Shown piece after piece: positions 23,310 to 34,912 of a stretch of 64,000 bases of DNA. Made by a program: the position numbers and the translations under genes. Origin of the DNA: Monoplex corrugatus (Eukaryota > Mollusca > Gastropoda > Littorinimorpha > Ranellidae); contig CM060307.1 of the NCBI GenBank assembly GCA_030674185.1, forward strand, positions 35,990,298-36,054,297, written 5' to 3'. The notes below the pieces were generated by a model. It had not been told where the DNA came from. It ran no database searches and saw only the letters and a list, made by a program, of their open reading frames with translations. The first letter of the stretch is position 1; every line of letters begins with the position of its first letter.

Positions 23310-23580
23310 CCTTGCGTCAGCCATGCCTGAGAGATACAGACACCTGCGATGTTGGTCTGGAAATGTGAGCAGTACCCTCAGTGCGCATCAGTGAAACAGA
23401 AGGAAATCGGCTGTGTGGTCTCAGTCTTCTCAGTGAGCCAATCAGCATGCTCGTATCTGGATAGGAGTTAGTTGGGACCAAAAAAAAAAAAAAAAAAAAA
23501 AAAATCCAACAGTAATTTTGATTGATGGAATTCGGACTCATAGCTTTCCAGTCGGTAGTCTGTTGCTTAAAGGGTATCTT
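23310..23580 (-). mobile_element. SINE family S3, copy 1
   Basis: Aligns with 35850-36105: AGACACCTGCGATGTTGGTC, GAGCAGTACCCTCAGTG, GTTGGGAC and CTTTCCAGTCGGTAGTCTGT. An A24 run (23480-23504) sits inside this copy. The tRNA-like head is on the right, so it is read on the minus strand. Confidence 0.75.
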
Positions 23581-23935
23581 ACCACATGATCCTCAGCGTC
23601 TTTCTCTAGAAAACTGCAGTAAGCAGGCGTCATAACCGTGATTTCTGGTCCTTTGGGCGTATACGTTTGTCCACCGAAAATCAGGGACAACCATAGTAAC
23701 TCAGGTCCGGTAGAGGACAGAAGAGTTAAAACCTTCCCAATTGATTCTCCAGCGGCTGTCGATAGAAAGCTGCAGTGAACAGAAGTCACGTCAACGACTT
23801 CTAGTCTCTTGGGCGTATTATATACCACTGGTACACCACAGCACTGAACAAACGAAACTGACAAGAAATCCTGTCACATCCGTCAGAGGATAAGAGATTA
23901 CCTTTGCCACAGTGACTGGAAATAGAAAAGAGAGG

Positions 23936-24514
23936 ACTGTATCAGCCCAGCGCACAAGGTCTTTTTTTCTCAGTATTTTTGTGTGTGTGGTTCCTCTTGA
24001 TGCGTATAACGAAAACTGTTCATTTGTCGTTTAAAAGGTTGAAAAACTGCATTGCACATACCTTTTGTTGAGCCACTTAGTGTGAAACATCTCATTTATT
24101 TGTGGGATTTATGGGAGGAACACCAAGCAGAAATATTTTTCCTGGAACATTCAGTGAGGCTTTTCCTTTTCCATAATTTCCCAGTATGGACAGTTCTTTT
24201 CTTTCTTTCTTTCTCTTTTTTTTCCCCTTTTCTTTCTTTCATATTTTTTTTTAGATCACCTGCATCTGACTGATGTGCGTTGTGTGGCTATGTCCCGGGA
24301 CTTGGCTTGTGTACAGGATAGCTGGTGACTGGGTCCGAATGAATCACTCCGCGCACAGACAGCCCCCAATTGTTTGGCGAGATGGCCTATCGTTTGACTT
24401 CGGGAGCTGGAGGTGATTGTTTGGTTAGCAGTGAGGCATTGTTGCTTTGGGTACCATCCAGAACTTTCGGATTTGTTGTTTTTGTAACTTTGATCTGCAG
24501 CTTGGCTTGTTGAC
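23936..24514. other. Unassigned; T/C-rich stretch
   Basis: 24195-24260 is (CTTT)n-like. No coding signal was recognised. Confidence 0.4.
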
Positions 24515-24625
24515 TTCAGGGAATCAGACCTGATGACTGCAGGGAAAGTCCTGGTGGCAGCTCGGAAAGACGGCAAACTTGGGATCCCTTTGGCGGCATG
24601 CCAGACCTTGCTGAAAAAACCAAAT
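24515..24625 (+). repeat. Interspersed repeat S7, body fragment
   Basis: ACTTCAGGGAATCAGACCTG, GGGAAAGTCCTGGTGGC and GGCAAACTTGGGATCC align with 48580-48690. Confidence 0.8.
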
Positions 24626-25245
24626 AGGCTGTGTGTCTGTGTCTGTAAATCATGTCTGCTGCTTTGGCGATTGAGCGAAGTCTGCAGCCTCCTGCACCAG
24701 CCTGCATTGTCTTCTATTGTTTCTTTCTTTTTCAAGGCTGGTGTTACGTAGAAGGCGAATAAGTGAGCTACAGGGGAAGAAACACTACCCTTGTTTTTAT
24801 TTATTATTATTATTTTTCTGTTATTCCAATGTCTCGGTCCGTAAGATTGCTGTTTCATGTTTTATTGATAAGAAGAACGGGATGAAGAAAGAGAAGAGAA
24901 ACAACAACCACGAAAAGAAGAAGGGAACTGCAACACGAAATAGAAGAGAAAGGAGAAATTAGAAGAACGAGAGAAGCTAGGAAAATGCTTGACCCTTATC
25001 TGTCAAATGGCTAGAATACCAGGATAACTAGATTACCATATACACAAAACAAAACAAAACAGAAAACAACAAAACAAAAACAAAAAACTGTCATCGTTTC
25101 TCTTTCAGGCGATTTGTTTTTATCGTGTAAACAAGAAAAACAAGAAACGTGAAAAACAAGTTGAGAAACAAGAGAACAATAAGTAAACTAAAAAACAAAA
25201 CAAAAAAAACCCCTGTTGTGAAATGCGCTAAAACCAAACAAGAAC
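24626..25245. other. Unassigned, A-rich at 24860-25215
   Basis: AGAAG, AACAA and AAAC low-complexity text. No gene. Confidence 0.5.
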
Positions 25246-25481
25246 CCCCCCCCCCCCCCCCCCCCCCCGATTTGCAATTCTCGATGTTTTATCGTGCATT
25301 CACAGTTTGCAAATGTTTTCAGTCGATGAAATCGTTGAGGGATGAACAGAACAGCTTTCGGTCGCGCCCGCATCCTTGTCACTCCCCTGTTTTTCACACA
25401 CGCAGGCACGCGCTCACGCGGATGCACATCCACCCACACACCCACACTACGACTACCGCACGCGCGCACACACATACACAC

Positions 25482-25514
<33 letters not shown>

Positions 25515-25518
25515 CACA

Positions 25519-25591
<73 letters not shown>

Positions 25592-25612
25592 AGACAGAGA
25601 GAGAGAGAGAGG
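25246..25612. repeat. Poly(C), (CA)n, (ACGC)n and (GA)n block
   Basis: C23 at 25246-25268; CA/ACGC mixture 25396-25588; short GA run at 25595-25611. Confidence 0.96.
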
Positions 25613-26154
25613 CAAACAAACACGAGAGTATGCTTTATTTTCTGACAGCTTGACAACTGTTTGTTGTAACTCCATCTCCTGATGCCTGCTTTCTTTTCTT
25701 TATTTCGTCCTTTTATTCATGTTTTTTTTCCCAATTACTTTTTTGTTGTTGAAAGGGAGATTGTTTCATATCAACTAGAGACAGGTGTGTGTCTGTCTGT
25801 GACGAAAACTGTGTTACGTCAGATTTTCTCGACTGTTTCTGGATGGATGTACATCAAGGTTAGGTCAAAGATATGTGGGCTATGGAAGTGTCGTCGATAT
25901 ATATGTTTGGAGGAGATGCCCCCACCCCACCCTTCCCCCTAACAGCAGCAGCAGCAGCAGCAGCACAACAACACAACAACAAAAAACAGAGTGCCTAAAG
26001 CCTGCCATTTTTGAGAACGATATGTGAAAAGCACTTTCTCAGAAACTTCTGACCATATGTAAAATCAGTCTGCTTCGTTGATACAGTATATCATATTCTC
26101 GTTTGACATCAAGTAATATCTCAACTGGAACTTCTTCAGTGTCACAGTGACCTT

Positions 26155-26155
<1 letters not shown>
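25613..26155. other. No gene recognised
   Basis: Contains a short (CAG)n run at 25944-25963 and nothing else distinctive. Confidence 0.45.
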
Positions 26156-26245
<90 letters not shown>

Positions 26246-26246
26246 C
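26156..26246. repeat. (CA)n microsatellite
   Basis: About 44 CA units at the left edge of the 630-bp tandem duplication. Confidence 0.98.
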
Positions 26247-26434
26247 GCGGGCGCTCTCACTAACACACACACACTCTCTTACACACACACGCACACGTAC
26301 ACAAATAGGCAGGCAGGCAGGCAGGCAGGCTGGCAGACAGGCAGACAGACACACGCACGCACGCACGCGCGTGCGCGCGCACACACACAGAAACACACAC
26401 GCGCGCACACCACAACAACACACAGACACACACA

Positions 26435-26489
<55 letters not shown>

Positions 26490-27510
26490 GATGAGCTTGT
26501 TAAGAATGGCCTGAGCATCTTGTTTTTCTTTGGTGCAACAGGGAACCCAAGTGTGTACCGTCCATCCCGGTCTGACACTAACTGGCTCTTATGACGTGCA
26601 AAGCAGATGGTCCAGTTCCTTGCACACGCTCTCCCTTCTTGGTCGAAGGCATCAGCATAACTGTGATTGTAGGGCAGGACCAAAGATCATCATGTGGAAA
26701 CTTACCGTCTTTGATGTTGGGCTCTGCAGCTCCGTCAAATTGGTCACTGAAAAATGTGTGGACGTCTTGATGTAAGCTTTAAGCTGGGAAAAATCGAATA
26801 TTTTGTGGGCCAGAATGTACATCCACAGACACACATACATTACGTGCCAAAATACCACAAGCACACACACACGTGCGCGGGCGCTCTCACTAACACACAC
26901 ACACTCTCTTACACACACACGCACACAGAGACACAAATAGGCAGGCAGGCGGGCAGGCAGGCAGGCAGGCTGGCAGACAGGCAGACAGACACACGCACGC
27001 ACGCACGCGCGTGCCGCACACACCAGACAACGTGCGCGCAGCACACACACACACACCACAACACACTACGCACACACACACACACACACACACACACTAC
27101 ACACACAACACACAAGATGAGCTTGTTAAGAATGGCCTGAGCATCTTCTTTTTCTTTGGTGCAACAGGGAACCCAAGTGTGTACCGTCCATCTTGGTCTG
27201 ACACTAACTGGCTCTTATGACGTGCACAGCAGATGGTCCAGTTCCTTGCACACGCTCTCTCTTCTTGGTCAAAGGCATCAGCATAAGTGTGATTGTAGGG
27301 CAGGACCAAAGGTCATCATGTGGAAACTTACCGTCTTTGATGTTGGGTTCTGCAGCTCCGTCAAATTGGTCACTGGAAAATGTGTGGACGTCTTGATGTA
27401 AGCTTTAAGCTGGGAAATATCGAATATTTTGTGGGCCAGAATGTACATCCACAGACACACATACATATACGTGCCAAAATACCACAAGCACGCAGACACG
27501 TAGGTGTGTA
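26247..27510. repeat. 630-bp tandem duplication with microsatellites
   Basis: GCGCTCTCACTAACACACAC recurs at 26251 and 26881, and AAGATGAGCTTGTTAAGAAT recurs at 26488 and 27114. Each unit has a microsatellite half, with (GGCA)n, ACGC and CA, and a nearly identical 370-bp non-repetitive half (26488-26860 and 27114-27490). The copies differ by a few substitutions and in microsatellite length. The minus strand of the unique half stays open in both copies (FDQEERACARNWTICCARHK). Confidence 0.95.
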
Positions 27511-27514
27511 CTCA

Positions 27515-27538
27515 CACACACGCGCGCGCGCGCGCGCG

Positions 27539-27588
<50 letters not shown>

Positions 27589-27616
27589 CGTACACACAGA
27601 CCAGACAGCTGGATAC

Positions 27617-27691
<75 letters not shown>

Positions 27692-27714
27692 ACACTTCAC
27701 ACACACACACACAT

Positions 27715-27797
<83 letters not shown>

Positions 27798-28012
27798 GTG
27801 AGAGAGAGAGGCATGCACGCATTCTTCTGTCTTCCGCATTTTCCATATTGACAACTATGGGAAAAATGAACAAGGAGGCAAAAAAAACAAAAAAACAAAC
27901 AAACAAAAAACAAAATAACAACAACAACAAAACAAAACAAAAGCAAAAAACGAAACAAAACAGAAACAAAAAACAAACAAAAAAGAAAAAGACAAACAAA
28001 AACAAAAACTTT
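27515..28012. repeat. (CG)n, (GA)n, (CA)n and A-rich block
   Basis: CG 27523-27539, GA 27544-27588, CA 27620-27796 with slips, then AAAC/AACA-rich DNA 27875-28012. Confidence 0.96.
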
Positions 28013-28074
28013 TTTTTAACTGGGATCTTTTTGTCTGCCACGTTCCATTTGTCACTACATCGCGCTGTGATTTG

Positions 28075-28300
28075 TGGGCCGCAATAGCTCAGTACTGGAA
28101 TTAGATGCCTGTGGTTTGAGGTTTGAATCATTCGTGTGTTACACTGATCTGACCTTGCTTGCTGCCCGTCTTAACACAATTGTTGTAATTGTGGGGTCAG
28201 TGTGGGGGTGAATAACTCCCTTTTTCCTCATTTCCCATGGGTGGTTGTCCCTGTCAGCTGTATCACCTGAGGTAGGTACTAAAGTACATGTATAACTGAA
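28075..28300 (+). mobile_element. SINE family S6 with tRNA-like head, copy 1
   Basis: CAATAGCTCAGTACTGG (A-box-like) and GAGGTTTGAATCATTC (B-box-like) begin the copy. The body includes CTGCCCGTCTTAACACAATT, GGGGTCAGTGTGGG and CAGCTGTATCACCTGAGGTA. The body matches 61430-61600 on the minus strand and, in part, the body after the 5S head at 13785-13890. Confidence 0.65.
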
Positions 28301-28312
28301 TCAGATCAGTCA

Positions 28313-29670
28313 ATCCCGGTGACCCCCTTTCCCATTCTGCCTTTTCCTTTCAATCAAACCCTGTGACCCCCTTTCCCATTCTGCCTTTTCCTTTCAATCA
28401 AACCCTGTGACCCCCTTTCCCATTCTGCCTTTCTTTCAATCAATTCCTGTGTTCCCTTTTTCATTCTGGCTTATTTCCTTTCGATCAGTCACCTGTGACC
28501 CCTTTCCCATTCTGTTTTTCCTTTCGATCAAACCCTGTGAGTCCCTTTCCCATTCTGCTTTTCCTTTCAATCAAACCCTGTGACCCCCTTTCCCATTCTG
28601 CCTTTTCCTTTCAATCAAACCTGTGACCCCTTTCCCATTCTGCTTTTTCCTTTCAATCAATCCTGTGACTTCCTTTTCCATTTGCTTTTTCCTTTCAGTC
28701 AGCCCTTTGACTCCCTTTCCCATTCTGTTTTTTCCTTTCGATCAAACCCTGTGAGTCCCTTTCCCATTCTGCTTTTTCCTTTCAGTCAAACCCTGTGACT
28801 CCTTTCCATTTGCTTTTCCTTTCATCAGCCTTTGACTCCCTTTCATTCGTTTTCTTTCGTCAACCTTTGACTCCCTTTCCCATTGTTTTTTTCCTTTCGA
28901 TCAAACCCTGTGAGTCCCTTTCCTATTCTGCCTTTTCCTTTCAGTCAAACCCTGTGACTCCTTTTCCCATTCTGCTTTTCCTTTCAGTCAAACCCTGTGA
29001 CTCCCTTTCCCATTCTGCTTTTTCCTTTCAGTCAAATCCTGTGACTCCCTTTCCCATTTTGCTTTTTTCCTTTCAGTCAAACCATGTGACTCCCTTTCCC
29101 ATTCTGCTTTTTCCTTTCGATCAAACCCTGGACTCCCTTTCCCATTCTGCTTTTTCCTTTCGATCAAACCCTGTGACTCCCTTTCCCATTTTGCTTTTTC
29201 CTTTCAGTCAAACCCTTTGACTCCCTTTCCCATTCTGCTTTTTCCTTTCAGTCAAACCCTGCGACTCTCTTTCCCATTTTGCTTTTTCCTTTCAGTCAAA
29301 CCCTGTGACTACCTTCCCCTGTCTTTTCCTTTCAGTGAAACCCTGTGACTCCCTTTCCCATTCTGGTTTTTCCTTTCAGTCAAACCCTGCGACCCTCTTT
29401 CCCATTTTGCTTTTTCCTTTCAGTCAAACCCTGTGACTACCTTCCCCTGTCTTTTCCTTTCAGTCAAACCCTGCGACTCCCTTTCCCATTCTGGTTTTTC
29501 CTTTCAGTCAAACCCTGTGACTACCTTCCCCTGTCTTTTCCTTTCAGTGAAACCCTGTGACTCCCTTTCCCATTAAACCTTTCCTTTCAGTCAAACCCTG
29601 TGACTCCCTTTCCCACTCATTCTTTTCCTTTCAGTCAAACCCTGCGACTCCCTTCGCGTGTCTTTTCTTT
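28313..29670. repeat. 44-bp minisatellite, about 30 copies
   Basis: Consensus CCTGTGACTCCCTTTCCCAT, then TCTGCTTTTTCCTTTCAGTC and AAAC. Variants alternate CAATCAAACC, CGATCAAACC and CAGTCAAACC. A subset near 29310-29560 has a shortened CTACCTTCCCCTGTC unit and forms a two-unit higher-order pattern. 44 is not a multiple of three, so the long open frames (PFPILLFPF...) shift and are not genes. Confidence 0.97.
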
Positions 29671-29714
29671 TAAATACAGTGATACAGTTACCAACCTAAA
29701 TTCCTCTACCCCCA

Positions 29715-29945
29715 GTCTGACACTTACTGGCCCTTTAGGACGTGCAAAGCAGACTAGATAATCAATCATAAGCTTTTGGGACCCTTATACATTTTCCCGT
29801 TTTAGATTCGGGCCTGAAAATATCTGTGATTGCAGGGCAGGTTTAAGATCATACGGAAACTTGCCGGCTTTGATGTTCAGTTCTGCCGGTCGGTCATGTC
29901 TGTCATAGAAACAAAGTATGGAAGACTTGTACTGTCAAGCTGAGG
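29715..29945 (+). repeat. Diverged third copy of the 26-27 kb cassette
   Basis: CAGTCTGACACTTACTGGCC, ACGTGCAAAGCAGA, TGTGATTGCAGGGCAGG and CTTTGATGTTCAGTTCTGC align with 26570-26770 and 27196-27396. A 60-bp internal segment differs. Confidence 0.8.
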
Positions 29946-30594
29946 GTAACTGGATTTTTCACTCGCAAAACAAAGTTATAATCGATAGCTCTCAAAGTTT
30001 TCCGATGTATTTTAAGTGTTACATTTTTTAAAACAGGTCTTTAATATCAGACAGTTTTTCCATTGAAAGATACGTGTGGTGAATTTGTGCCTGCAGAGCG
30101 AGTGCGACAAATTATACACAGCAGGTTTGGGTCATTGCTGTCACAGGCGTGGGCCAGGACAGTATTACCAACAGTAATGAGTGAAATGAAATAACAACTA
30201 CTACTGCTACTACTTCCACAACCACCACCACTACTGCGACCACTTCTGCTACTGGTATTTGGAAGCCGAACCCCATTACAAGATCTCTGGTTTAATGCGT
30301 CACACAGACATCTACTCGAACAAGTGCAAATAATATTTGCTGTCTGATGCATGGATGACGTCTTCCCATCGTTGCCTAGTATTGTGAATAGTTGTCTACT
30401 AGCAGTTTTTTTCCCCAACACTATTGAAAAATGCTGGTGTAATGTTTCTTGTAAATTATAATCTAATCTTGATGGCACCAACTTAAAAAGAACTATGGCT
30501 CAGTGTCAGATTTGCTGTTCCTCTCTCGGTCATCGAGAACATTGTTTTGAACATTTTTCTTCATATGATAGCCACTTGATTTGCTTCGCTCTTT
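29946..30594. other. Unassigned; ACT/ACC trinucleotide-rich patch
   Basis: 30195-30250 is CTACTACTG/CCACCA-rich. The 144-residue minus frame over it is serine-rich low complexity. Confidence 0.4.
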
Positions 30595-31660
30595 CCTGTC
30601 TGCCTTCCACCCATACTATAGTACTGAGACGACACTCCTCAGAGAGGACAGCAAATGATATTCTGTTTGCTTTGGATAGTGGTAATGTGTCTGTTTTTAC
30701 TGTCCTTCATTCATCTGTTGCATTTGATTCTACAGCTCATGGCAATCTTCTGTATAGCGTAGAAAATCTTGATAGTATTACACGTTTACCACTTGCATGG
30801 TTCAAGTGATAGAAAACAAACTGTTTTTGTCAAAATCCAATTGTAGTTCTCTCCTTTTGGGCTGCCCACAGTACATTTTCGGCAAACTAGAAAAGGTTCA
30901 GAATTTTGGTGCAAAACTAGTTTTGAAGGCTCGTTAATATGATCATGTTCAGCCTTTCTGTATAAAACTTCATTGGCTTCCAGTCCTAGCCCTGGCAGAC
31001 TTCAAACTTTTCAACTTTCTCATACAGCTTTTTCTTTGAAATTGGTCCTGCCGATGTTTCTGATCTCCTTACCGTCTATGCTTCTTATAGACGGTTTTGT
31101 TATCATGTGACAAACACATTCTCTCCGTTCATCATGTAAAGAGTAAGATGTTTTGTCAAAGTGCATTCTCTTTTTGTGCTCCACAATCAGTGGAGCGCGC
31201 TTCTCTCAGATATTCGTCATTTGTAAACGTTATCCTCTTGCAAGAGAGCCCTAGAAACTTGGCCCTGCTAACAATACTACCGTCCATATTGAACTCGTAT
31301 AGTTGCTTGTGTTAGATAATATAATTCTGTTTGTGTATGTTTCGTCAATTTGTTTGTTACTTTATATAATGAGAATATGTACGTTCGCGAACATGAGTCC
31401 TATGTGGATGTTTGTTTACTTGCGCTTAAATGCCTGCACGTCTATGTGTGCTAGTACATGGTGTATGCTTATGTGTTCATATCAGAAATGTTTTCTTATC
31501 ATTCGCCTACGACATTGTTGTATTGTTCTGTGTAATTTTATGCTTAAACCATTGATATAGTGTTGATTTACATGTATATCTATATATATTTGCTGTAATG
31601 TGCGCAGGACTCAGAAACTTACTTCCTGGGATGTCGGGCTATCTAAATCTTTCATTGTCG
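30595..31660 (+). mobile_element. L2-like LINE pseudogene with internal deletion
   Basis: The plus frame reads LRRHSSERTANDILFALDSG, then NVSVFTVLHSSVAFDSTAH, the RT motif A region where LLDLSAAFDTIDH is usual. After a stop it resumes in other frames as LLGCPQYIFGKLEKVQN, KLHWLPV, then HVKSKMFCQSAFSFCAPQSV, the thumb and C-terminus. The segment between, including the YADD site, is missing. The tail ends in a TAATAAATTCA-type stretch at about 31660-31690. Confidence 0.75.
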
Positions 31661-31775
31661 TTATTATTCAGTAATAAATTCAACTGAAATCTTTCATTGT
31701 CACTGTTATTCAATAATAAATTCAGCTGAAATGTGTCATTGTCATTGTTATTCAATATTAAATTCATCTGAAAGC
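31651..31775. repeat. 46-bp tandem repeat, 3 copies
   Basis: TCTTTCATTGTCGTTATTAT, TCAGTAATAAATTCAACTGA and AA, three times. Probably expanded from the LINE tail. Confidence 0.9.
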
Positions 31776-33093
31776 GTTAATCGGTGGATGAGTAATCTTT
31801 AAATGGCTAAACGTAGTGGTTTTTATGGAAATCGATTGTTCCATAAAAAACATTCAATATTTTAATTCTTTAGCTAGTTGTAGTTTTGAAAGAAAGTATA
31901 TTTCTTTTGTTCAAATATTAATGACTTTGATGTAAAATTTTCATTCCCTTAAAAACTGATAGATATTATCAGTTCTAATAGAAAAGAACAACTTGTTTGG
32001 TTTAGGTTTTCCTGGATCTGTGTAAAACAGTACGTTCAGGACAATGTTTTTTTGAATTTTTTTCCTCAAGAGATGATAAGTATATTTTTTTGTTATGTAT
32101 ATCGTTTGCACAGTACTGCATCCATTGGGACATGTGTTACTGAGCCACTCTGATAATTGATGTATGTAATTTGAAGTGATGGAACAGCGAATTTATAGCA
32201 CTGATACGTATGGCATACCCACACCACATCATGATAAATCTGCATTGTTGTATATAAAAAAAAAAAAATCCTCGCTTCCAGAGTGTACTAGAGCTACTGG
32301 GGTTATTACTAATAGCGATAACTCAAATCGGTCTTTTCATGCGAGTAAATCACCAGTTTTGTGCTTTTTTTTTGGGGGGGGGGGGGGGGTGCTTCTCCCA
32401 AAGTCGCTGACATTTCCCTTGTGTGAATTGGATTTTCGACAAAATTGACATAGAATTGGTACCCTTTTTATTGTAAAATGGCTTCCATGTTTACCGTTAA
32501 TCACAGCAGGAACTTTGCGCTATTCACAGTGTTTGTGAAGCATAAAATGTCATCGTACGTAGTACAAATTGATAAATTTTGTAATGCTCTATCCGTGTGT
32601 GGTACCTTTTCCCATGGTTCTGATTAATAATTCTTCTTCACGCCTTCCGTTATGAACACAAAGATTAATTACTTGTTCATGAAGCTTCATCTGTCACCTG
32701 ATTGTTCTTATGGTTTGCCATTATTGTTTTATTTTCGTCTTTGTACCTTTGGGAGACTGGCGAAGCGAAGGCAGCAGTATGGTGTCCCGAGGTTGCTGAC
32801 ATTTTCCTTTCGTAAACTGGATTTATGAAACAATTATTCAGACATAAAAAGGACGGTATGGCTGTGGTCAGGGAAGACTGATGTGAAAGGTCATTTTGAA
32901 CGTTGCTTGTTCGCTGAGTGCACGTTTGTGACGCGTCAGTGATTCGGAGATGGATGAAATGGGTCGATTTAAGTGGCATTCGTCACACGGCACTTGACTG
33001 ACTTTGAAAAGTTGCGGGATTAATGAAGATGGATAGACAAAGACACCACCACCCCTCCCCTCCCTTTCCCCCTCGACACACACGGAAAGCGAG

Positions 33094-33098
<5 letters not shown>
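31776..33098. other. No gene recognised
   Basis: AT-rich with a G16 tract at 32373-32388. No repeat family or splice-flanked frame was recognised. Confidence 0.45.
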
Positions 33099-33177
<79 letters not shown>

Positions 33178-33203
33178 TGAAACTGAAACTGAAACTGAAA
33201 CTG
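33099..33203. repeat. (GA)n followed by (CTGAAA)n
   Basis: About 38 GA units, then five ACTGAA hexamers at the 3' tail of the minus-strand LINE. Confidence 0.97.
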
Positions 33204-34815
33204 TTTATTGTCATTACCCGAAAAGGTCTTTTGACAAGGGGGATAACAATTTTCCAGTAGTGCGACACATAATCCACTCTTTGTATGTGCGCAAATTCTT
33301 CACACATAATCAAAAAAAATATCGAACATCCATTCCTTGAACAGTCGAACATATTCAAATCATATATAATGAACAATCATCCATTTTACCACTACTACAT
33401 AATGCAAAGAAAACAACAACAAAAAATATCAGAACAGTGTTCCCACATTCAGGCCAATAATTTGTCTAGGTTTAGACAAACCAAAATCTTTTTCACACAC
33501 CCACACCCACTCACACGCATCCATATACGCTCACACGCGGGCGCGCGCTCGTGCGCACACACACACACATCAAAACTGTAATATGATGAAACATCTGGGC
33601 TAGACCACCCAAACCTTACATTTAGTGATAATAATATAATCTTCACATAACTGCCCCAAAATACTCTGTTAACAAGGGACATCACTATGCCTTTTATTTA
33701 TTTGTTTTTTGGTTTGTTTGTTTTTTTTGTTTTTGTTAACATGTATAGTAGACCCTTAAGTGTCTATATACCCTTTCAATATCCACTTCTAACATATTCT
33801 ACAAATATACCATTATTTTCATATTATTAGCTACTCTTAAATTATCGGCAAACAAAGCAAAATAAAACAAATGAAAACAGCTCTTTACAAAACAGAGTCT
33901 ATAATAAAGCGGCTTCTTTTGGAGTTAACGTGATATAGCCCACATCAGTCAAAAGAGATTAAATTAATCCCAGTATGATATTGTCTAGCACTATTGTCGG
34001 GCTTGTAAGTGTTTATGTCTTATTTTTTGTGCTTCCGCAATGTATAGTGCCACTGATTTGATTATGACTTCGTCATCAGATGACAAAATAGATACAACAT
34101 CTTGTCTTTTGGCCATGTCGGATTCAAAAACTTTGCATTTTCCACGTATTGTGTCAAAAATTTGGCATTGGAATAAAAAGTGTTTTTCATTATCGACATT
34201 GTTTCCACATAAGGGGCAAGGATATACTGTGGACGTCCCAGGTTGAAACCAATTTTTATTTGCATTGAAACCAAGTGTTCTTAATCTAAATCTTGCGTAA
34301 TTAGTTCTTTGCCATTTATCCGTAACAACACTGAGATATTTTTCGGTTTGAAAAACATCTTTAAATGAGAAGAACCAACTATATTTTTCTTTGTTTTCCA
34401 TATCTGAGTGCCAATTTTGTTTAAACGAACAAATAAGCCTGTCTTTAAATTCATTAATAAACTGACACTCATTTCCTACTCCCTGGGACAACCACACGAT
34501 TCCAAACCCAAGTTCTGATAAAGCCTTTTTTACCTGATAGGCCCAGTTCTGTTTTCCTATTTCCATTTGAGTAACCATCATTTCATATGCCTGTTTACAT
34601 AACCGAGATTGTGGAAGCCTTAACAATTTCAACCAGTATTTAATACTCTTCACAAAGGTTCTAATGTATAAAGGATATCTTCCAGTTTCTCCATATAAAA
34701 CAGTATTAGAAGAGTGAATTGGTACAGCCAAAAAACGTTTTATAGCATATGTATGCACTTTTTCCATATGTGGATTTACAGTAAGACCCCATACTTCAGC
34801 TGCATATGTAAGTAA

Positions 34816-34818
<3 letters not shown>
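33176..34818 (-). mobile_element. Non-LTR retrotransposon 3' half (RT C-terminus and zinc knuckle)
   Basis: An uninterrupted minus-strand frame from about 34812 to the stop at 33991 (about 270 residues) reads YAAEVWGLTVNPHMEKVHTY, GETGRYPLYIRT, IKYWLKLLRLP, NWAYQVKKALSELGFGIVW and NYARFRLRTLGFN. It ends YPCPLCGNNVDNEKHFLFQC, a C-x2-C...H-x4-C knuckle. This is the C-terminal third of a non-LTR element of a type common in molluscs; the RT palm is lost by 5' truncation. The 3' UTR runs to 33176 and ends CAATAAACAGTTTCAG with TTTCAG repeats, so CAATAAA may be its poly(A) signal. The lack of stops suggests a fairly recent insertion. Confidence 0.8.

Positions 34819-34911
<93 letters not shown>
34819..34911. 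repeat. (GA)n microsatellite
   Basis: About 46 GA units abutting the truncated 5' end of the LINE. Reading it as (SL)n falsely extends the LINE frame. Confidence 0.98.

Positions 34912-34912
<1 letters not shown>

Larger units (their letters stand above)
21920..23935. repeat. Degenerate tandem array, unit about 150 bp
   Basis: A repeated theme runs GGACAA.C..ACTGACAA, then ATCYGTCAGAGGACA, GTTAATTTTACCAATTG, TGTCGATAGAAAGCTGCAGT, GAACAGAAGTCA and GACTTCTAGTCTCTTGGGCG. It recurs in diverged form near 21930, 22480, 22650, 22830, 23040, 23560, 23690 and 23840. SINEs interrupt it at 22360-22490 and 23310-23580. Confidence 0.7.

Noticed and set aside
26142..27115. Many cysteine/valine, histidine/threonine and arginine/glutamate repeat proteins here and elsewhere
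   Set aside because: All are translations of CA, TG, GA, ACGC or GGCA microsatellites.
28580..29560. Proline/phenylalanine-rich proteins of 70-140 residues
   Set aside because: Translations of the 44-bp minisatellite; the frame shifts from unit to unit and has no start or splice context.
30047..30481. 144-residue minus frame
   Set aside because: Serine/glycine low complexity over a trinucleotide patch, no homology recognised, no splice signals.
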